Both the position numbers and the translations under genes were made by a program. DNA of 64,000 bases from Sporosarcina sp. ANT_H38 (lineage in GTDB: Bacteria; Bacillota; Bacilli; Bacillales_A; Planococcaceae), in assembly GCF_008369195.1 (NCBI RefSeq), contig NZ_VOBC01000001.1, forward strand, positions 682,001 through 746,000. Direction: 5' to 3'. Every line of letters starts with the position of its first letter. Positions within the stretch are counted from its first letter, which is position 1. The notes under the pieces are model-generated. The model did no database searches and was not told where the DNA came from. It was given only the letters and a program-made list of their open reading frames with translations. Shown piece by piece: positions 8,935 to 17,435 of this stretch.

Positions 8935-9888
8935 ATGTCCATATTCACCCGCCGCAAGCGCACCGAATCCATGACAATTGAAGAAGATGCAGTCAGGTTT
9001 GTCAGGCTGAAATCTATTGATCCGCTCGTTATCGACGTTGCGGAGGAAGTTTCGCTTCCACCGAACGTCGTTGTCGAAGGGAAGATTGTCGATTCTGAAA
9101 CGCTTGCGACGATATTGGACGGGGCTATTGAACAGTGGGGAATCTCCAAACGATCCGTCCAATTCCTCGCCCCGGATCAATATGTTATTATCCGCAAAGT
9201 CCCATACCCCGATGATGTCATGAAGGATGAATTGAAGGGTCATTTCTTCATTGAAATTGGCTCAACGCTTTATCTTCCGTTCGATGATCCTGTCTTCGAT
9301 GTCGTTCCATACCTACCAAACACCGAAATGAATGAAGCGATTATCATTGCGTCAAAAGAAAGTGTGTTAAACCGGTACGAAGAGGTTCTGAAAGAAGTGA
9401 AACTGGACCCTGTAAAAGCTGACATTACGCCACTTGCTTTGTATCGTCTTGCGTTTAGACAGCACTCATTTACAGGTAAAGAACACGTTCTTCTAGCAGA
9501 CTTGAAAGACGGTAAACTGACGGTATCTATTTTTCATGAGCATTTTCCACTCTTTATGCGACCAGTTGATCTGGAAAATTCGACGGATTTATCCGTTGTG
9601 ACAGATATGAATATAAAAGTGGGCAATGTCACGCCTTCGACCATTGTAATGGAGTTAGAAAAACTCATTAATTTTTACCGCTATAATATGTGGAACGGAG
9701 CCGCTTCCATTACCCATCTTCTCGTGAATGGGGAGTACTCCCAAATGGGTGAATTACTCTCTGGAATCAGAGAACGGCTGACCGTCCAAGCGGATGTATT
9801 GGTTAAGGAACCTTTACAACTTGCGACAGGGGAAGAGCTGCCAGCTCGCTTTAACCGTACAATTGGGTTGGCATTGAAAGAGGTGTAG
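8935..9888 (+). CDS. pilM: Type IV pilus biogenesis protein PilM
   Basis: 317-residue actin-fold PilM-family protein of the cytoplasmic ring that anchors PilN to the assembly machine. It shows the family pattern of two ASKHA subdomains with I-I-I-A-S-K-E-S-V-L-x-x-Y near residue 140 and D-I-T-P-L-A-L-Y-R-L following. In PilM families from Firmicutes the nucleotide-binding loops are poorly conserved, and they are not obvious here. Start ATG follows taggagc. It is separated from pilN by only 2 bp, which fits the usual pilM-pilN-pilO order. Confidence 0.8.
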   Translation: MSIFTRRKRTESMTIEEDAVRFVRLKSIDPLVIDVAEEVSLPPNVVVEGKIVDSETLATILDGAIEQWGISKRSVQFLAPDQYVIIRKVPYPDDVMKDELKGHFFIEIGSTLYLPFDDPVFDVVPYLPNTEMNEAIIIASKESVLNRYEEVLKEVKLDPVKADITPLALYRLAFRQHSFTGKEHVLLADLKDGKLTVSIFHEHFPLFMRPVDLENSTDLSVVTDMNIKVGNVTPSTIVMELEKLINFYRYNMWNGAASITHLLVNGEYSQMGELLSGIRERLTVQADVLVKEPLQLATGEELPARFNRTIGLALKEV

Positions 9889-9890
9889 TC

Positions 9891-10523
9891 ATGTTAGTCG
9901 ATATTAATCTATTACCTGAAAAAGAGAAGGAGCGCTCGACGCTTCTCATCGCTGCACTGGCTATTCTCGGTGCAGCTGTTCTTGTATGGGTGGTTTTATT
10001 CATGCTTTCTACTATTCTGGCAAAAGAGACAGCAACGCTTGAACAACAGCTAATAGTGCTACAACAAAGCCAGGAAGAAATCCGTTCTGAGCTCCAACAA
10101 ACCGAATCGGGTGACGAGAAAAAAATGCTCGCATCGACTGTAGATTGGGCGGAGGACTATCAGTTTGATACCGTTCCCCTTTTACATGAACTTATAAATG
10201 TATTGCCAGAACGTGGATTTTTCCAGACGTTTGATTTTACAGGCCCCAATTTGGCAACGGTGGTTGTCCAATTTGATACAAAAACAGACAGCGCGTATTA
10301 TTACACACGATTGAAATCATCGCAGTCTATATCAGAGATTCATCTTGATTCTGTGAAAGTTAATAATGAAACGACTGAAGAAACTAATCCGTCAACAGAT
10401 GTTCTGCCGCGATATCTGGCTACTTATTCGATCTTATTTACCGATCAACGGATTGCGGTAGAAGGGACAGCTGGAGTTGACGAGGCAGAAAGTTCGGATG
10501 AGGGGGATGATACGGGTGACTAA
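9891..10523 (+). CDS. pilN: Type IV pilus biogenesis protein PilN
   Basis: 210-residue bitopic membrane protein. The first residues, M-L-V-D-I-N-L-L-P-E-K-E-K, are the conserved PilN motif that binds PilM. One membrane segment (about residues 19-42) and a coiled-coil-like Glu/Gln-rich stretch (45-75) come before a ferredoxin-like extracytoplasmic domain. The tail is acidic. It overlaps the pilO-like gene by 8 bp, implying coupled translation of the two partners that form a heterodimer in other pilus systems. Confidence 0.85.
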   Translation: MLVDINLLPEKEKERSTLLIAALAILGAAVLVWVVLFMLSTILAKETATLEQQLIVLQQSQEEIRSELQQTESGDEKKMLASTVDWAEDYQFDTVPLLHELINVLPERGFFQTFDFTGPNLATVVVQFDTKTDSAYYYTRLKSSQSISEIHLDSVKVNNETTEETNPSTDVLPRYLATYSILFTDQRIAVEGTAGVDEAESSDEGDDTGD

Positions 10524-11199
10524 TTTGACGAAACGCCAAAAAGAAACTGCCCTAGTCGTCCTTTCCGTCTTGTTATTCATTTCGCTTGCGGCCTATTCTT
10601 ATTTCATATTGTATGTACCTGTTAAAGAAACGAATGAGCAGATGAAACTCACGACTTCCAATGAACGGGACGTGTTGTTTGCCCTCCGCAAACAGTCCGC
10701 GGCTAAAGGGCAGACTGATACGACCAGTTCACAGCCATTACAGCGTAAGGTTCCGTCAATGCCGTTAGAAGATGCCGTTCTTCTCCAAATTGGTAAAGCG
10801 GAAATCAAATCTGGCAGCGAAGTACAAGACATAACATTTGCGCAAGGGGGATTTATCATGGAAAGTCCTCTTGAAAATGTTGAAAATGTTAACCAACTGT
10901 TGACTGAAGTAGTTCTTCAATCCGACTCGTACACGGGGATCGAAAAATTCGTCGACGAAATTGAGAAAATGGAACGTATTTTTATCATTGATTCAATCAA
11001 TATTAATGTGCCTGGTGAAATTCGCGACCAGCAATTGGAAGAAGGAGTGATAGAGATGACGGTGGCATTTTCCGCTTTTTATCGTCCTGATTTAGTAGGA
11101 TTACAGCACGAGGTACCGAAAATTGATGCACCACAGGCTAGTGAAAAAATTGATCCGACGCCTTTCAATGATGGCGTGGAAGAAGGGGATACCAAATGA
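10516..11199 (+). CDS. pilO: PilO-like type IV pilus alignment protein
   Basis: 227-residue protein with one N-terminal membrane helix (about residues 10-33) and an extracytoplasmic domain. GTG at 10516 is chosen because aggggg (10501-10506) lies 9 bp upstream; the in-frame ATG at 10507 directly abuts that site and is less likely. Sequence similarity to PilO is weak; the call rests on size, topology and position after pilM and pilN. It ends in an ATGA overlap with the prepilin peptidase gene. Confidence 0.68.
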   Translation: MTNLTKRQKETALVVLSVLLFISLAAYSYFILYVPVKETNEQMKLTTSNERDVLFALRKQSAAKGQTDTTSSQPLQRKVPSMPLEDAVLLQIGKAEIKSGSEVQDITFAQGGFIMESPLENVENVNQLLTEVVLQSDSYTGIEKFVDEIEKMERIFIIDSININVPGEIRDQQLEEGVIEMTVAFSAFYRPDLVGLQHEVPKIDAPQASEKIDPTPFNDGVEEGDTK

Positions 11200-11951
11200 C
11201 GATTGTAATTACAAGCCTGTTCTTCATCTACGGAATCGTCTTCGGTTCTTTCTTCAACGTCGTTGGCTTACGCGTTCCGAAAAAAGAATCAATTGTATCA
11301 CCACCTTCCCATTGCACAACTTGTGACCGGAAACTGGGGCCTCTGGACCTGGTACCGGTCTTTTCTTATCTATTCCTAAGAGGGAAATGCAGGAAATGTG
11401 GCTCTAAAATCAGTCCCATTTATCCATTCATGGAATGTATGACAGGTATTCTGTTTGCGCTGTCATTTTATATGCTAGGTTTCAGTGCGGAACTTATCGT
11501 CGCAATTTTATTTATGTCGCTTCTTGTCATCATAACGGTGTCAGATATCGCGTATATGCTAATCCCTAATAAAGTGCTGTTGCCGTTCGCTGTCGTGTTG
11601 TTTGGGGTTCGATTGTTTATCCCCTTAGAGCCAAGGTGGGATAGCTTCCTGGGGGCTGTTGTAGGGTTTGCTGTGCTATATCTCATTGCGGTTGTGTCGA
11701 AAGGGGGCATGGGTGGTGGGGATATCAAGTTATTTTTCGTTATCGGTCTTGTGCTAGGTGCGGTAAATACGTTATTAACGCTGTTTCTAGCGGCGCTCAT
11801 CGGTTCTATTGCTGGGCTTATATTGTTAAAACGGACTGGGCAAGGACGGAAAACGCCTATCCCCTTTGGCCCTTCAATCGCGTTGGCCGCTATTATAGCT
11901 TACTTTTGGGGAGCTGATTTTGTCGGTTGGTATGGCAATCTATTCTTTTAA
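11196..11951 (+). CDS. comC: Prepilin peptidase (PilD/ComC)
   Basis: 251-residue polytopic membrane aspartic protease that cleaves the prepilin leader and usually N-methylates the new terminus. The N-terminal domain has two C-x-x-C pairs (C-T-T-C and C-R-K-C), typical of full-length bifunctional enzymes. Catalytic aspartates are expected in S-D-I-A-Y-M-L-I-P-N (about residue 112) and G-M-G-G-G-D-I-K-L (about residue 176), both intact. The ATG overlaps the preceding stop codon (ATGA). In B. subtilis comC sits at the same place next to spoIIB-maf; here it closes a complete pilus operon. Confidence 0.93.
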   Translation: MTIVITSLFFIYGIVFGSFFNVVGLRVPKKESIVSPPSHCTTCDRKLGPLDLVPVFSYLFLRGKCRKCGSKISPIYPFMECMTGILFALSFYMLGFSAELIVAILFMSLLVIITVSDIAYMLIPNKVLLPFAVVLFGVRLFIPLEPRWDSFLGAVVGFAVLYLIAVVSKGGMGGGDIKLFFVIGLVLGAVNTLLTLFLAALIGSIAGLILLKRTGQGRKTPIPFGPSIALAAIIAYFWGADFVGWYGNLFF

Positions 11952-11967
11952 GTCGATAAATTTATTG

Positions 11968-11997
11968 GAACAAGGCGACACACGTCTTGTTCTTTTT
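11968..11997 (+). terminator. Terminator of the pilus operon
   Basis: Ten-bp stem (gaacaaggcg / cgtcttgttc, one G-U pair), loop acaca, followed by ttttt. It lies 17 bp after the prepilin peptidase stop codon. Confidence 0.8.
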
Positions 11998-12050
11998 CAT
12001 GTCCACTCTGATACGGTTAAACATAAAAGTACCTTAGTGAGGGTTGATTT

Positions 12051-12749
12051 ATGCCCTTAAGCACCAAGGCGCTGGATAAACTTAAAACGGGGTGGTTAGT
12101 AATGAAATTTGGGAAACGCTATTCGAAAATTACGGTTTTCATGGCGATGCTACACGGTGTCCTCATTGGTGTTGCAGCCGTTGCAGTGATTGGTCTAATT
12201 CTTGGTGGGACAACTGGAAAAGACGAGGGCAACATAAGCGGTAAAGAGTTACCTGCATCCGGTCCAGCACCTGTTGAAAATTCAGCAAAGCCTGACGAGG
12301 AGCCGTTAGCATTATTTGCAAAGCAACATGGCGCATTCTCTTCCTCGGAATCTGCAACTCTATTTATCGCAGAAGATCCAACTCTTTCGAAAGCGGCAGT
12401 CATTAAGGTGGATGATAAATTTTTAGTCTGGACAGCCGTTGGATTGCTGGAAAGTGAGATTGATGCCAGTTCAACTGAAGGTACATATCGGAAAGCGTTT
12501 ATGGCAGACACTTTATCCTGCGGGGCTATTGGAGCTGGGAAATTACGCGAAGTCCTTTCTCAAACAGAAATGTCCAAAATTAATTATTTGGAGGAAAATC
12601 AGAAAGAAGCGAAAGTTGACGAAAAGTCCAAGGCATTTTATAAAAATGTAGCCGCTATTACAACGTTTACGAAGGACATACGTATCGTCAGACTACTTCT
12701 TCTTTCCCATTATTCCCATACAGAAAGCTGCGTAAAAGTCGCTTTTTGA
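12051..12749 (+). CDS. spoIIB: SpoIIB-like SPOR-domain membrane protein
   Basis: 232-residue protein in the position of spoIIB between comC and maf. It has a short basic cytoplasmic N-terminus, one membrane helix (about residues 32-58), a Pro/Glu linker and then a SPOR-like segment (F-A-K-Q-H-G-A-F-S-S-x-E-S-A, about residues 84-145) that resembles the peptidoglycan-binding SPOR region of B. subtilis SpoIIB. SpoIIB helps septal peptidoglycan thinning at the start of engulfment. Two starts are possible: ATG 12051 with gagggt upstream, or ATG 12102 with ggggtgg upstream, the latter dropping 17 residues. It is shorter than the B. subtilis protein and strongly diverged, so orthology rests on position plus the SPOR pattern. 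Confidence 0.62.
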   Translation: MPLSTKALDKLKTGWLVMKFGKRYSKITVFMAMLHGVLIGVAAVAVIGLILGGTTGKDEGNISGKELPASGPAPVENSAKPDEEPLALFAKQHGAFSSSESATLFIAEDPTLSKAAVIKVDDKFLVWTAVGLLESEIDASSTEGTYRKAFMADTLSCGAIGAGKLREVLSQTEMSKINYLEENQKEAKVDEKSKAFYKNVAAITTFTKDIRIVRLLLLSHYSHTESCVKVAF

Positions 12750-12800
12750 GGGGGAAAAGGGGACGAATTTGAGTTTTGAAGATTTCAATGCAATTTCCTC

Positions 12801-12840
12801 AAATCCTTTTATCCAGTATGATTGGATAAAGGGGGAATTT
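12801..12840 (+). promoter_or_regulatory. RNA hairpin covering the maf ribosome binding site
   Basis: An 11-bp stem pairs 12805-12815 (ccttttatcca) with 12823-12833 (tggataaaggg, one G-U), loop gtatgat. A second short helix pairs aaat (12801-12804) with attt (12837-12840) across a three-base bulge. The maf Shine-Dalgarno run ggggg (12831-12835) lies in and next to the stem. No T-run follows, so it is not a terminator. Confidence 0.5.
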
Positions 12841-12843
12841 ACA

Positions 12844-13458
12844 ATGGAATTTAAAGTTGTTAGACCGGTTATTTTAGCTTCAGCATCACCACGCAGGGAA
12901 GAAATTCTAAGTTTGCTTGGCTTCCCGTTCAAGGTTCTACCAAGCAATGTGTCTGAAGATTTAGATGTAGAAAATGGTGATTTTGAAGGATTTGCACGGA
13001 AACTGGCTGCTCTAAAAACGCAGGCAGTAGCGAATGAAGAGCCCGATTCTATCGTAATCGGAGCAGATACAATCGTTGTGCATGAAGGAAGACTATATTC
13101 AAAACCTGAAGATAAGGAACAGGCGAGAGTATTTTTAAAAGAGCTTTCTGGTAAAACGCACACAGTCATAACGGGTGTCGGGTTATATATGGACAATAAA
13201 TTACGCACATTTTCTGTTGAAACGAAAGTCACTTTCCGAGAACTTGACGATATGTTGATAAATGCATATGTAGAATCCGGGGATCCGATGGACAAGGCTG
13301 GCGGATACGGTATTCAGACAACTGGTGCTCTATTAGTTGAAAAAATTGATGGTGATTACTACAATGTCATGGGCTTGCCAATTTCCAAGTTGATGGAGCA
13401 TATGCGCGGGCTTACCTTTATGGTATTGAAGGACGGTGCATCATTCATTGACTATTGA
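12844..13458 (+). CDS. maf: Maf-family nucleotide pyrophosphatase
   Basis: 204-residue Maf protein, a pyrophosphatase for non-canonical or methylated nucleoside triphosphates (dTTP/UTP class), linked to septum control in B. subtilis. The N-terminal I-L-A-S-A-S-P-R-R motif, A-D-T-I-V family core and K-P-x-D motif are intact. ATG 12844 has gggggaattt upstream and gives the usual family length. A TTG start at 12769 would add 25 residues unlike other Maf proteins. Its ribosome site is folded into a hairpin (see 12801-12840). It overlaps or nearly abuts radC, depending on the radC start. Confidence 0.93.
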   Translation: MEFKVVRPVILASASPRREEILSLLGFPFKVLPSNVSEDLDVENGDFEGFARKLAALKTQAVANEEPDSIVIGADTIVVHEGRLYSKPEDKEQARVFLKELSGKTHTVITGVGLYMDNKLRTFSVETKVTFRELDDMLINAYVESGDPMDKAGGYGIQTTGALLVEKIDGDYYNVMGLPISKLMEHMRGLTFMVLKDGASFIDY

Positions 13459-13471
13459 TCTTCAGCCCAAA

Positions 13472-14158
13472 ATGATGATTCGAGATGTACATATAGCGGA
13501 CAGGCCACGCGAGCGACTCATCAGGCAAGGTGCGGAAAGTTTATCCAATCAAGAGCTGATTGCAATTTTGTTGCGTACGGGTACAAAACAGGAATCTGTT
13601 CTTGTCCTTGCCAACCGAATCTTATCCTCGTTCGATAAAATCCAAGACTTGAAAGACGCTACAGTTGAAGAAATGATGTTGGTGAAAGGTGTGGGGAAAG
13701 CGAAGGCTGTCCAACTTTTGGCTGCCGCAGAGATTGGTAAGCGAATGTATCGGAAGCATTCAGAGGGACGTTACACAATAAGATCGCCGGAAGATGCAGC
13801 TGCCTATTTAATGACGGATATGGCTTCCCTCAATCAAGAGCATTTCGTAGTGCTTTTTTTAAACGTAAAAAATGAAGTCCTCCATAAGCATACTATTTTT
13901 ATCGGCAGCCTCAATTCTTCTATAGTTCATCCACGCGAAATTTTTCGTGAAGCAGTAAAACGGTCCGCAGCTTCAATTATTGTGGCTCATAATCATCCGA
14001 GTGGCAATCCGTCACCGTCACCGGAAGATATAGAGGTGACAAAGAGACTAATTGAAGCGGGTTCAATTATGGGTATCGAATTACTTGATCACGTTATTTA
14101 TAGGAGATCACCAGTTTTTAAGCTTAAAAGAAAAGGGATATATGTGATTTTATTCTGA
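13472..14158 (+). CDS. radC: DNA repair protein RadC (JAB/MPN domain)
   Basis: About 228 residues. An N-terminal helix-hairpin-helix-like region (L-S-N-Q-E-L-I-A-I-L-L-R-T-G and V-K-G-V-G-K-A-K-A) is followed by the MPN/JAB domain with the metal motif H-N-H-P-S-G-x7-D. The biochemical role of RadC is still unsettled despite its name. The start is uncertain: ATG 13472 or 13475 gives the common M-I-R-D-V beginning but has no clear ribosome site, whereas GTG 13436 and TTG 13448 lie inside or just before the maf end near aagga. Translation is probably coupled to maf. Confidence 0.88.
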   Translation: MMIRDVHIADRPRERLIRQGAESLSNQELIAILLRTGTKQESVLVLANRILSSFDKIQDLKDATVEEMMLVKGVGKAKAVQLLAAAEIGKRMYRKHSEGRYTIRSPEDAAAYLMTDMASLNQEHFVVLFLNVKNEVLHKHTIFIGSLNSSIVHPREIFREAVKRSAASIIVAHNHPSGNPSPSPEDIEVTKRLIEAGSIMGIELLDHVIYRRSPVFKLKRKGIYVILF

Positions 14159-14292
14159 AATAATGCTTCAAATGGCACTAAAATGAATCAAGGTACATGT
14201 GAGGCTGTGAATTTGTTCTTCTATCCGTTATACTATGGTGTATGATTTCATGAATGCCGTAATTAACGGTTAAGGAGAAAGGAAGAATAAAT

Positions 14293-15309
14293 TTGTTTGG
14301 ATTTGGATCTAGAGATGTCGGGATTGACCTCGGCACAGCTAATACATTAGTTTTTATTAAAGGAAAAGGTATTGTACTTAGAGAGCCTTCAGTAGTAGCG
14401 AAAAATACGCATACCGGTGAAATTGTAGCAGTCGGTAGCGCTGCGAGAAATATGATTGGCCGTACACCAGGATCTATCGTGGCAACACGCCCGATGAAAG
14501 ACGGTGTCATTGCTGATTTTGAAATTACGACAGCAATGATTGAACATTACATGAAGGAAGCAACGAAATCTTCGGGCGTAGCATGGAAAAAACCGAACGT
14601 CCTAATTTGTGTGCCTTACGGAATCACTTCCGTTGAACAACGTGCAGTTATCGATGCTTCACGTCAAGCTGGTGCAAAAGAAGCATTTACGATCGAAGAA
14701 CCGTTTGCAGCTGCAATCGGAGCAAATTTACCAGTTTGGGAACCTACTGGCAGCATGGTCGTCGATATAGGTGGCGGAACGACGGAAGTCGCTGTTATCT
14801 CACTTGGTGGAATCGTAACGAGTGAGTCAATCCGTGTCGGCGGCGACACAATGGATGGCGCGATTATAAGTTATATCCGTAAAACATATAATTTAACTAT
14901 TGGAGAACGGACTGCAGAAGCTATAAAAATTGAAATCGGTTCTGCAAGAGTTATTGGCGAAACGGAGTCGATGGAAATCCGTGGGCGCGATCTTTTGACT
15001 GGCCTACCGAAAACAATCGAAATCTCTTCTGATGAAATCGCAGAAGCACTACGTGAATCAATTGCACAAATTATTGAAGGTGTGAAAAAGACACTTGAAA
15101 CGACACCTCCAGAATTATCTTCTGATGTTATGGAACGTGGAATTGTCCTAACAGGTGGTGGTGCGTTGCTTCAAAATCTTGATAAAGTTATTTCTGATGA
15201 AACGAATATGCCTGTTTTCATAGCTGAAGATCCACTCGATTGTGTAGCTATCGGTACAGGTAAAGCGCTTGATAATTTTGAATTGATTAAAAAAATGCAA
15301 GGTAGATAA
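14293..15309 (+). CDS. mreB: Actin-like cell shape protein MreB
   Basis: 338-residue MreB, the filament that guides the elongation machinery along the membrane. Phosphate loops I-D-L-G-T-A-N-T and D-I-G-G-G-T-T-E, and the adenosine motif T-G-G-G-A-L-L, are all intact. TTG 14293 is the start, after aaggagaaagga (14271-14282). It is followed 19 bp later by mreC and mreD. The 134-bp gap upstream contains a -10-like TATACT but no convincing -35. Confidence 0.96.
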   Translation: MFGFGSRDVGIDLGTANTLVFIKGKGIVLREPSVVAKNTHTGEIVAVGSAARNMIGRTPGSIVATRPMKDGVIADFEITTAMIEHYMKEATKSSGVAWKKPNVLICVPYGITSVEQRAVIDASRQAGAKEAFTIEEPFAAAIGANLPVWEPTGSMVVDIGGGTTEVAVISLGGIVTSESIRVGGDTMDGAIISYIRKTYNLTIGERTAEAIKIEIGSARVIGETESMEIRGRDLLTGLPKTIEISSDEIAEALRESIAQIIEGVKKTLETTPPELSSDVMERGIVLTGGGALLQNLDKVISDETNMPVFIAEDPLDCVAIGTGKALDNFELIKKMQGR

Positions 15310-15328
15310 GTAGGGGAGGACATAGGTA

Positions 15329-16219
15329 ATGCCGCGATTTTTTTCAAATAAACGTTTGATATTACTGCTCGTGGGAGTCATTATCCTTGTGGCACTAATT
15401 TCATTCTCCCTCAAAGACCGGCAGAATGCCTCCCTTCCAGAACAAGTTGTGAAAGATGTCGTCGGTTTCGGGCAATCACTATTCTCGAAGCCGGCGCTTT
15501 ACATAACAGACGTCATTGGGAATATTGATGGGATTTTGAATACATATGAAGAAAACAAACATTTAAAAGTTAGATTAAGTGAATACGCCTCTGGACAAGC
15601 AGAGCTGATGGATATAAAAGCAGAAAATGAACGCCTGCTTGAAATCGTCGGCAAGGAGGATGATTTGCGTGTGTATGAACCGGTTCAAGCAACGGTCATT
15701 TCACGGAACCCCGATCAATGGGAAGAGAAAATTATAATTGATAAGGGTGCAGTAAATGGCATTGAAAAGAATATGGCGGTTATAACAGCAAATGGTCTGA
15801 TTGGGAAAATTGTACTTGTTACACCGTTTACTTCAACGGTGGAACTATTGTCAACAGAAAACCGGAATTTTCGTGTTGCCTCGGTCGTTGCAGGTGATAA
15901 AACCTATGGGCTTATCGAGGGATACGACCGTAAACGAAGTGAACTCATTATGAAACGGATTGACTCTAGTTTCGAAGTCAAAATCGGTCAGAAAGTCATA
16001 ACGTCCGGTCTCGGTGGTATTTTTCCGAAAGGGCTTTTGATTGGAGAGGTAACAGAAGTGTCGACAGATGATTATGGCCTCACGAAGTTGGCGTATATCC
16101 GTCCTGCTGCAGATTTTTCGTTGTTGGACCACGTCATCGTTGCTAAGCGCTCATCAATAGTAGTTCAGGGGACAGATGGAGACGGTACTGGAGATACTGA
16201 GGGGGAGGAGGGATCATGA
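15329..16219 (+). CDS. mreC: Rod shape-determining protein MreC
   Basis: 296-residue bitopic protein linking MreB to periplasm-facing wall synthases. One membrane helix (about residues 7-27), a coiled coil (about 68-110, E-N-K-H-L-K-V-R-L and E-N-E-R-L-L) and the beta-rich MreC core (N-P-D-Q-W near residue 128, G-L-I-G-K, G-L-G-G-I-F-P-K-G) are visible. The acidic Gly-rich tail ends in an ATGA overlap with mreD. Confidence 0.94.
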   Translation: MPRFFSNKRLILLLVGVIILVALISFSLKDRQNASLPEQVVKDVVGFGQSLFSKPALYITDVIGNIDGILNTYEENKHLKVRLSEYASGQAELMDIKAENERLLEIVGKEDDLRVYEPVQATVISRNPDQWEEKIIIDKGAVNGIEKNMAVITANGLIGKIVLVTPFTSTVELLSTENRNFRVASVVAGDKTYGLIEGYDRKRSELIMKRIDSSFEVKIGQKVITSGLGGIFPKGLLIGEVTEVSTDDYGLTKLAYIRPAADFSLLDHVIVAKRSSIVVQGTDGDGTGDTEGEEGS

Positions 16220-16740
16220 TCCGGTTCATCATCCCTCTTATTGCCGTCTTGTTATTTTTCCTAGAGCCTGTTTTCAGTCTGTTTTCACCAGTAAACGTTG
16301 GTAGCGATAGTTATACACTTGTTCCACGATTTGTTATCGTGTACCTTATCTTTATAGCAGTCTATTACAGCAAACGACATGCAATCGTTTACGGAATCGT
16401 ACTTGGACTCTTGTATGATATGTATCATATTGATATTATTGGATTATATGCATTTCTCTATCCTTTGATCTGCTTTATTACTACACTGATTATTCGCCAA
16501 ATCCATCGCCATATTGTTACGGTGATGTTCCTAGCGTTATTTCTGATTATTGTGCTTGAAGTACTATCATATTTTTTCGTTAGTCTCGTTTCATTGACAT
16601 CTATTGGACTGGATGAATTCATTACAGGTAGGCTTATACCAACGATAATTGCCAATTCAATTTTCGTTGGTATGTTCGGTTGGTTTTTCCAGACTCTTAT
16701 TTATAAGAGAGTAATAGAACGACAAGGCGAAACTTTGTAA
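16216..16740 (+). CDS. mreD: Rod shape-determining membrane protein MreD
   Basis: 174-residue polytopic membrane protein with about five or six hydrophobic segments and the family R-F-V-I-V-Y-L-I-F region near residue 38. It starts within the stop codon of mreC, so the two are translationally coupled. It works with MreC in the elongasome. Confidence 0.9.
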   Translation: MIRFIIPLIAVLLFFLEPVFSLFSPVNVGSDSYTLVPRFVIVYLIFIAVYYSKRHAIVYGIVLGLLYDMYHIDIIGLYAFLYPLICFITTLIIRQIHRHIVTVMFLALFLIIVLEVLSYFFVSLVSLTSIGLDEFITGRLIPTIIANSIFVGMFGWFFQTLIYKRVIERQGETL

Positions 16741-16762
16741 AAGAAAATGCGGGGTGACGCAA

Positions 16763-17434
16763 ATGACGAAACAGCAATATGTAACAATAAAAGGGACAAA
16801 GGATGGACTTGTTCTTCGGCTTGACGACAAATGCGCTTATTCGGACATGATTGCCGAACTCCGTAGAAAAGTTGAGGAAGATGGCTTAGAAGGACTTGCG
16901 GAAGTGCGGGTTCATACTGGAAGCCGCTACTGCAATGAAGAAGAATTGCGGGAAATTATGAACACGATTCATAGTTCCCCGAATTTACGCGTATCGAAAA
17001 TCCAAAGTGATGTTATCACGATGGAAGAATGCAACAGAAAAGTGCTCGAAAACCAATCCGAAACCTATATAGGCATCGTGCGATCGGGTCAGGTTGTACA
17101 GGCAGAAGGGGACCTTGTTGTCGTTGGTGACGTGAATCCCAACGGTCGCGTCGTCGCTGCAGGCAGCATCTATGTTCTTGGAAGACTGAAAGGGATCGCT
17201 CATGCAGGCTCAAGTGGTAATACAAAGGCTGTTATTGCGGCTTCTTGGCTTGAAGCAACACATCTTATAATCGCGGACAAGATGGAAACGATGACGGATG
17301 AGTTAACGATTTTGTCGGAACAACCGGAAATGGAATGTGCTTATTTGCATCCGAACGGCTTCATCGCCATTGATCGCCTGCAAGAACTCCGGATTCTTCG
17401 ACCTGGTCTGTCATCATTCAAAGGAGGAAGCTAG
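16763..17434 (+). CDS. minC: Septum site-determining protein MinC
   Basis: 223-residue FtsZ-assembly inhibitor. The N-terminal domain (to about 100) carries T-I-K-G-T-K-D-G-L; the C-terminal beta-helix begins near T-Y-I-G-I-V-R-S-G-Q and contains G-D-V-N-P-N-G-R-V-x-A-A-G-S-I-Y-V-L-G, the canonical MinD-binding face. ATG 16763 follows gcgggg with 8-bp spacing; GTG 16754 is too close to that site. The stop codon shares a base with the region just before the minD start. Confidence 0.94.
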   Translation: MTKQQYVTIKGTKDGLVLRLDDKCAYSDMIAELRRKVEEDGLEGLAEVRVHTGSRYCNEEELREIMNTIHSSPNLRVSKIQSDVITMEECNRKVLENQSETYIGIVRSGQVVQAEGDLVVVGDVNPNGRVVAAGSIYVLGRLKGIAHAGSSGNTKAVIAASWLEATHLIIADKMETMTDELTILSEQPEMECAYLHPNGFIAIDRLQELRILRPGLSSFKGGS

Positions 17435-17435
17435 T

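Noticed and set aside
12693..13295. 200-codon minus-strand open frame opposite maf
   Set aside because: Maf is unmistakable on the + strand; the antisense frame has no family features or ribosome site.
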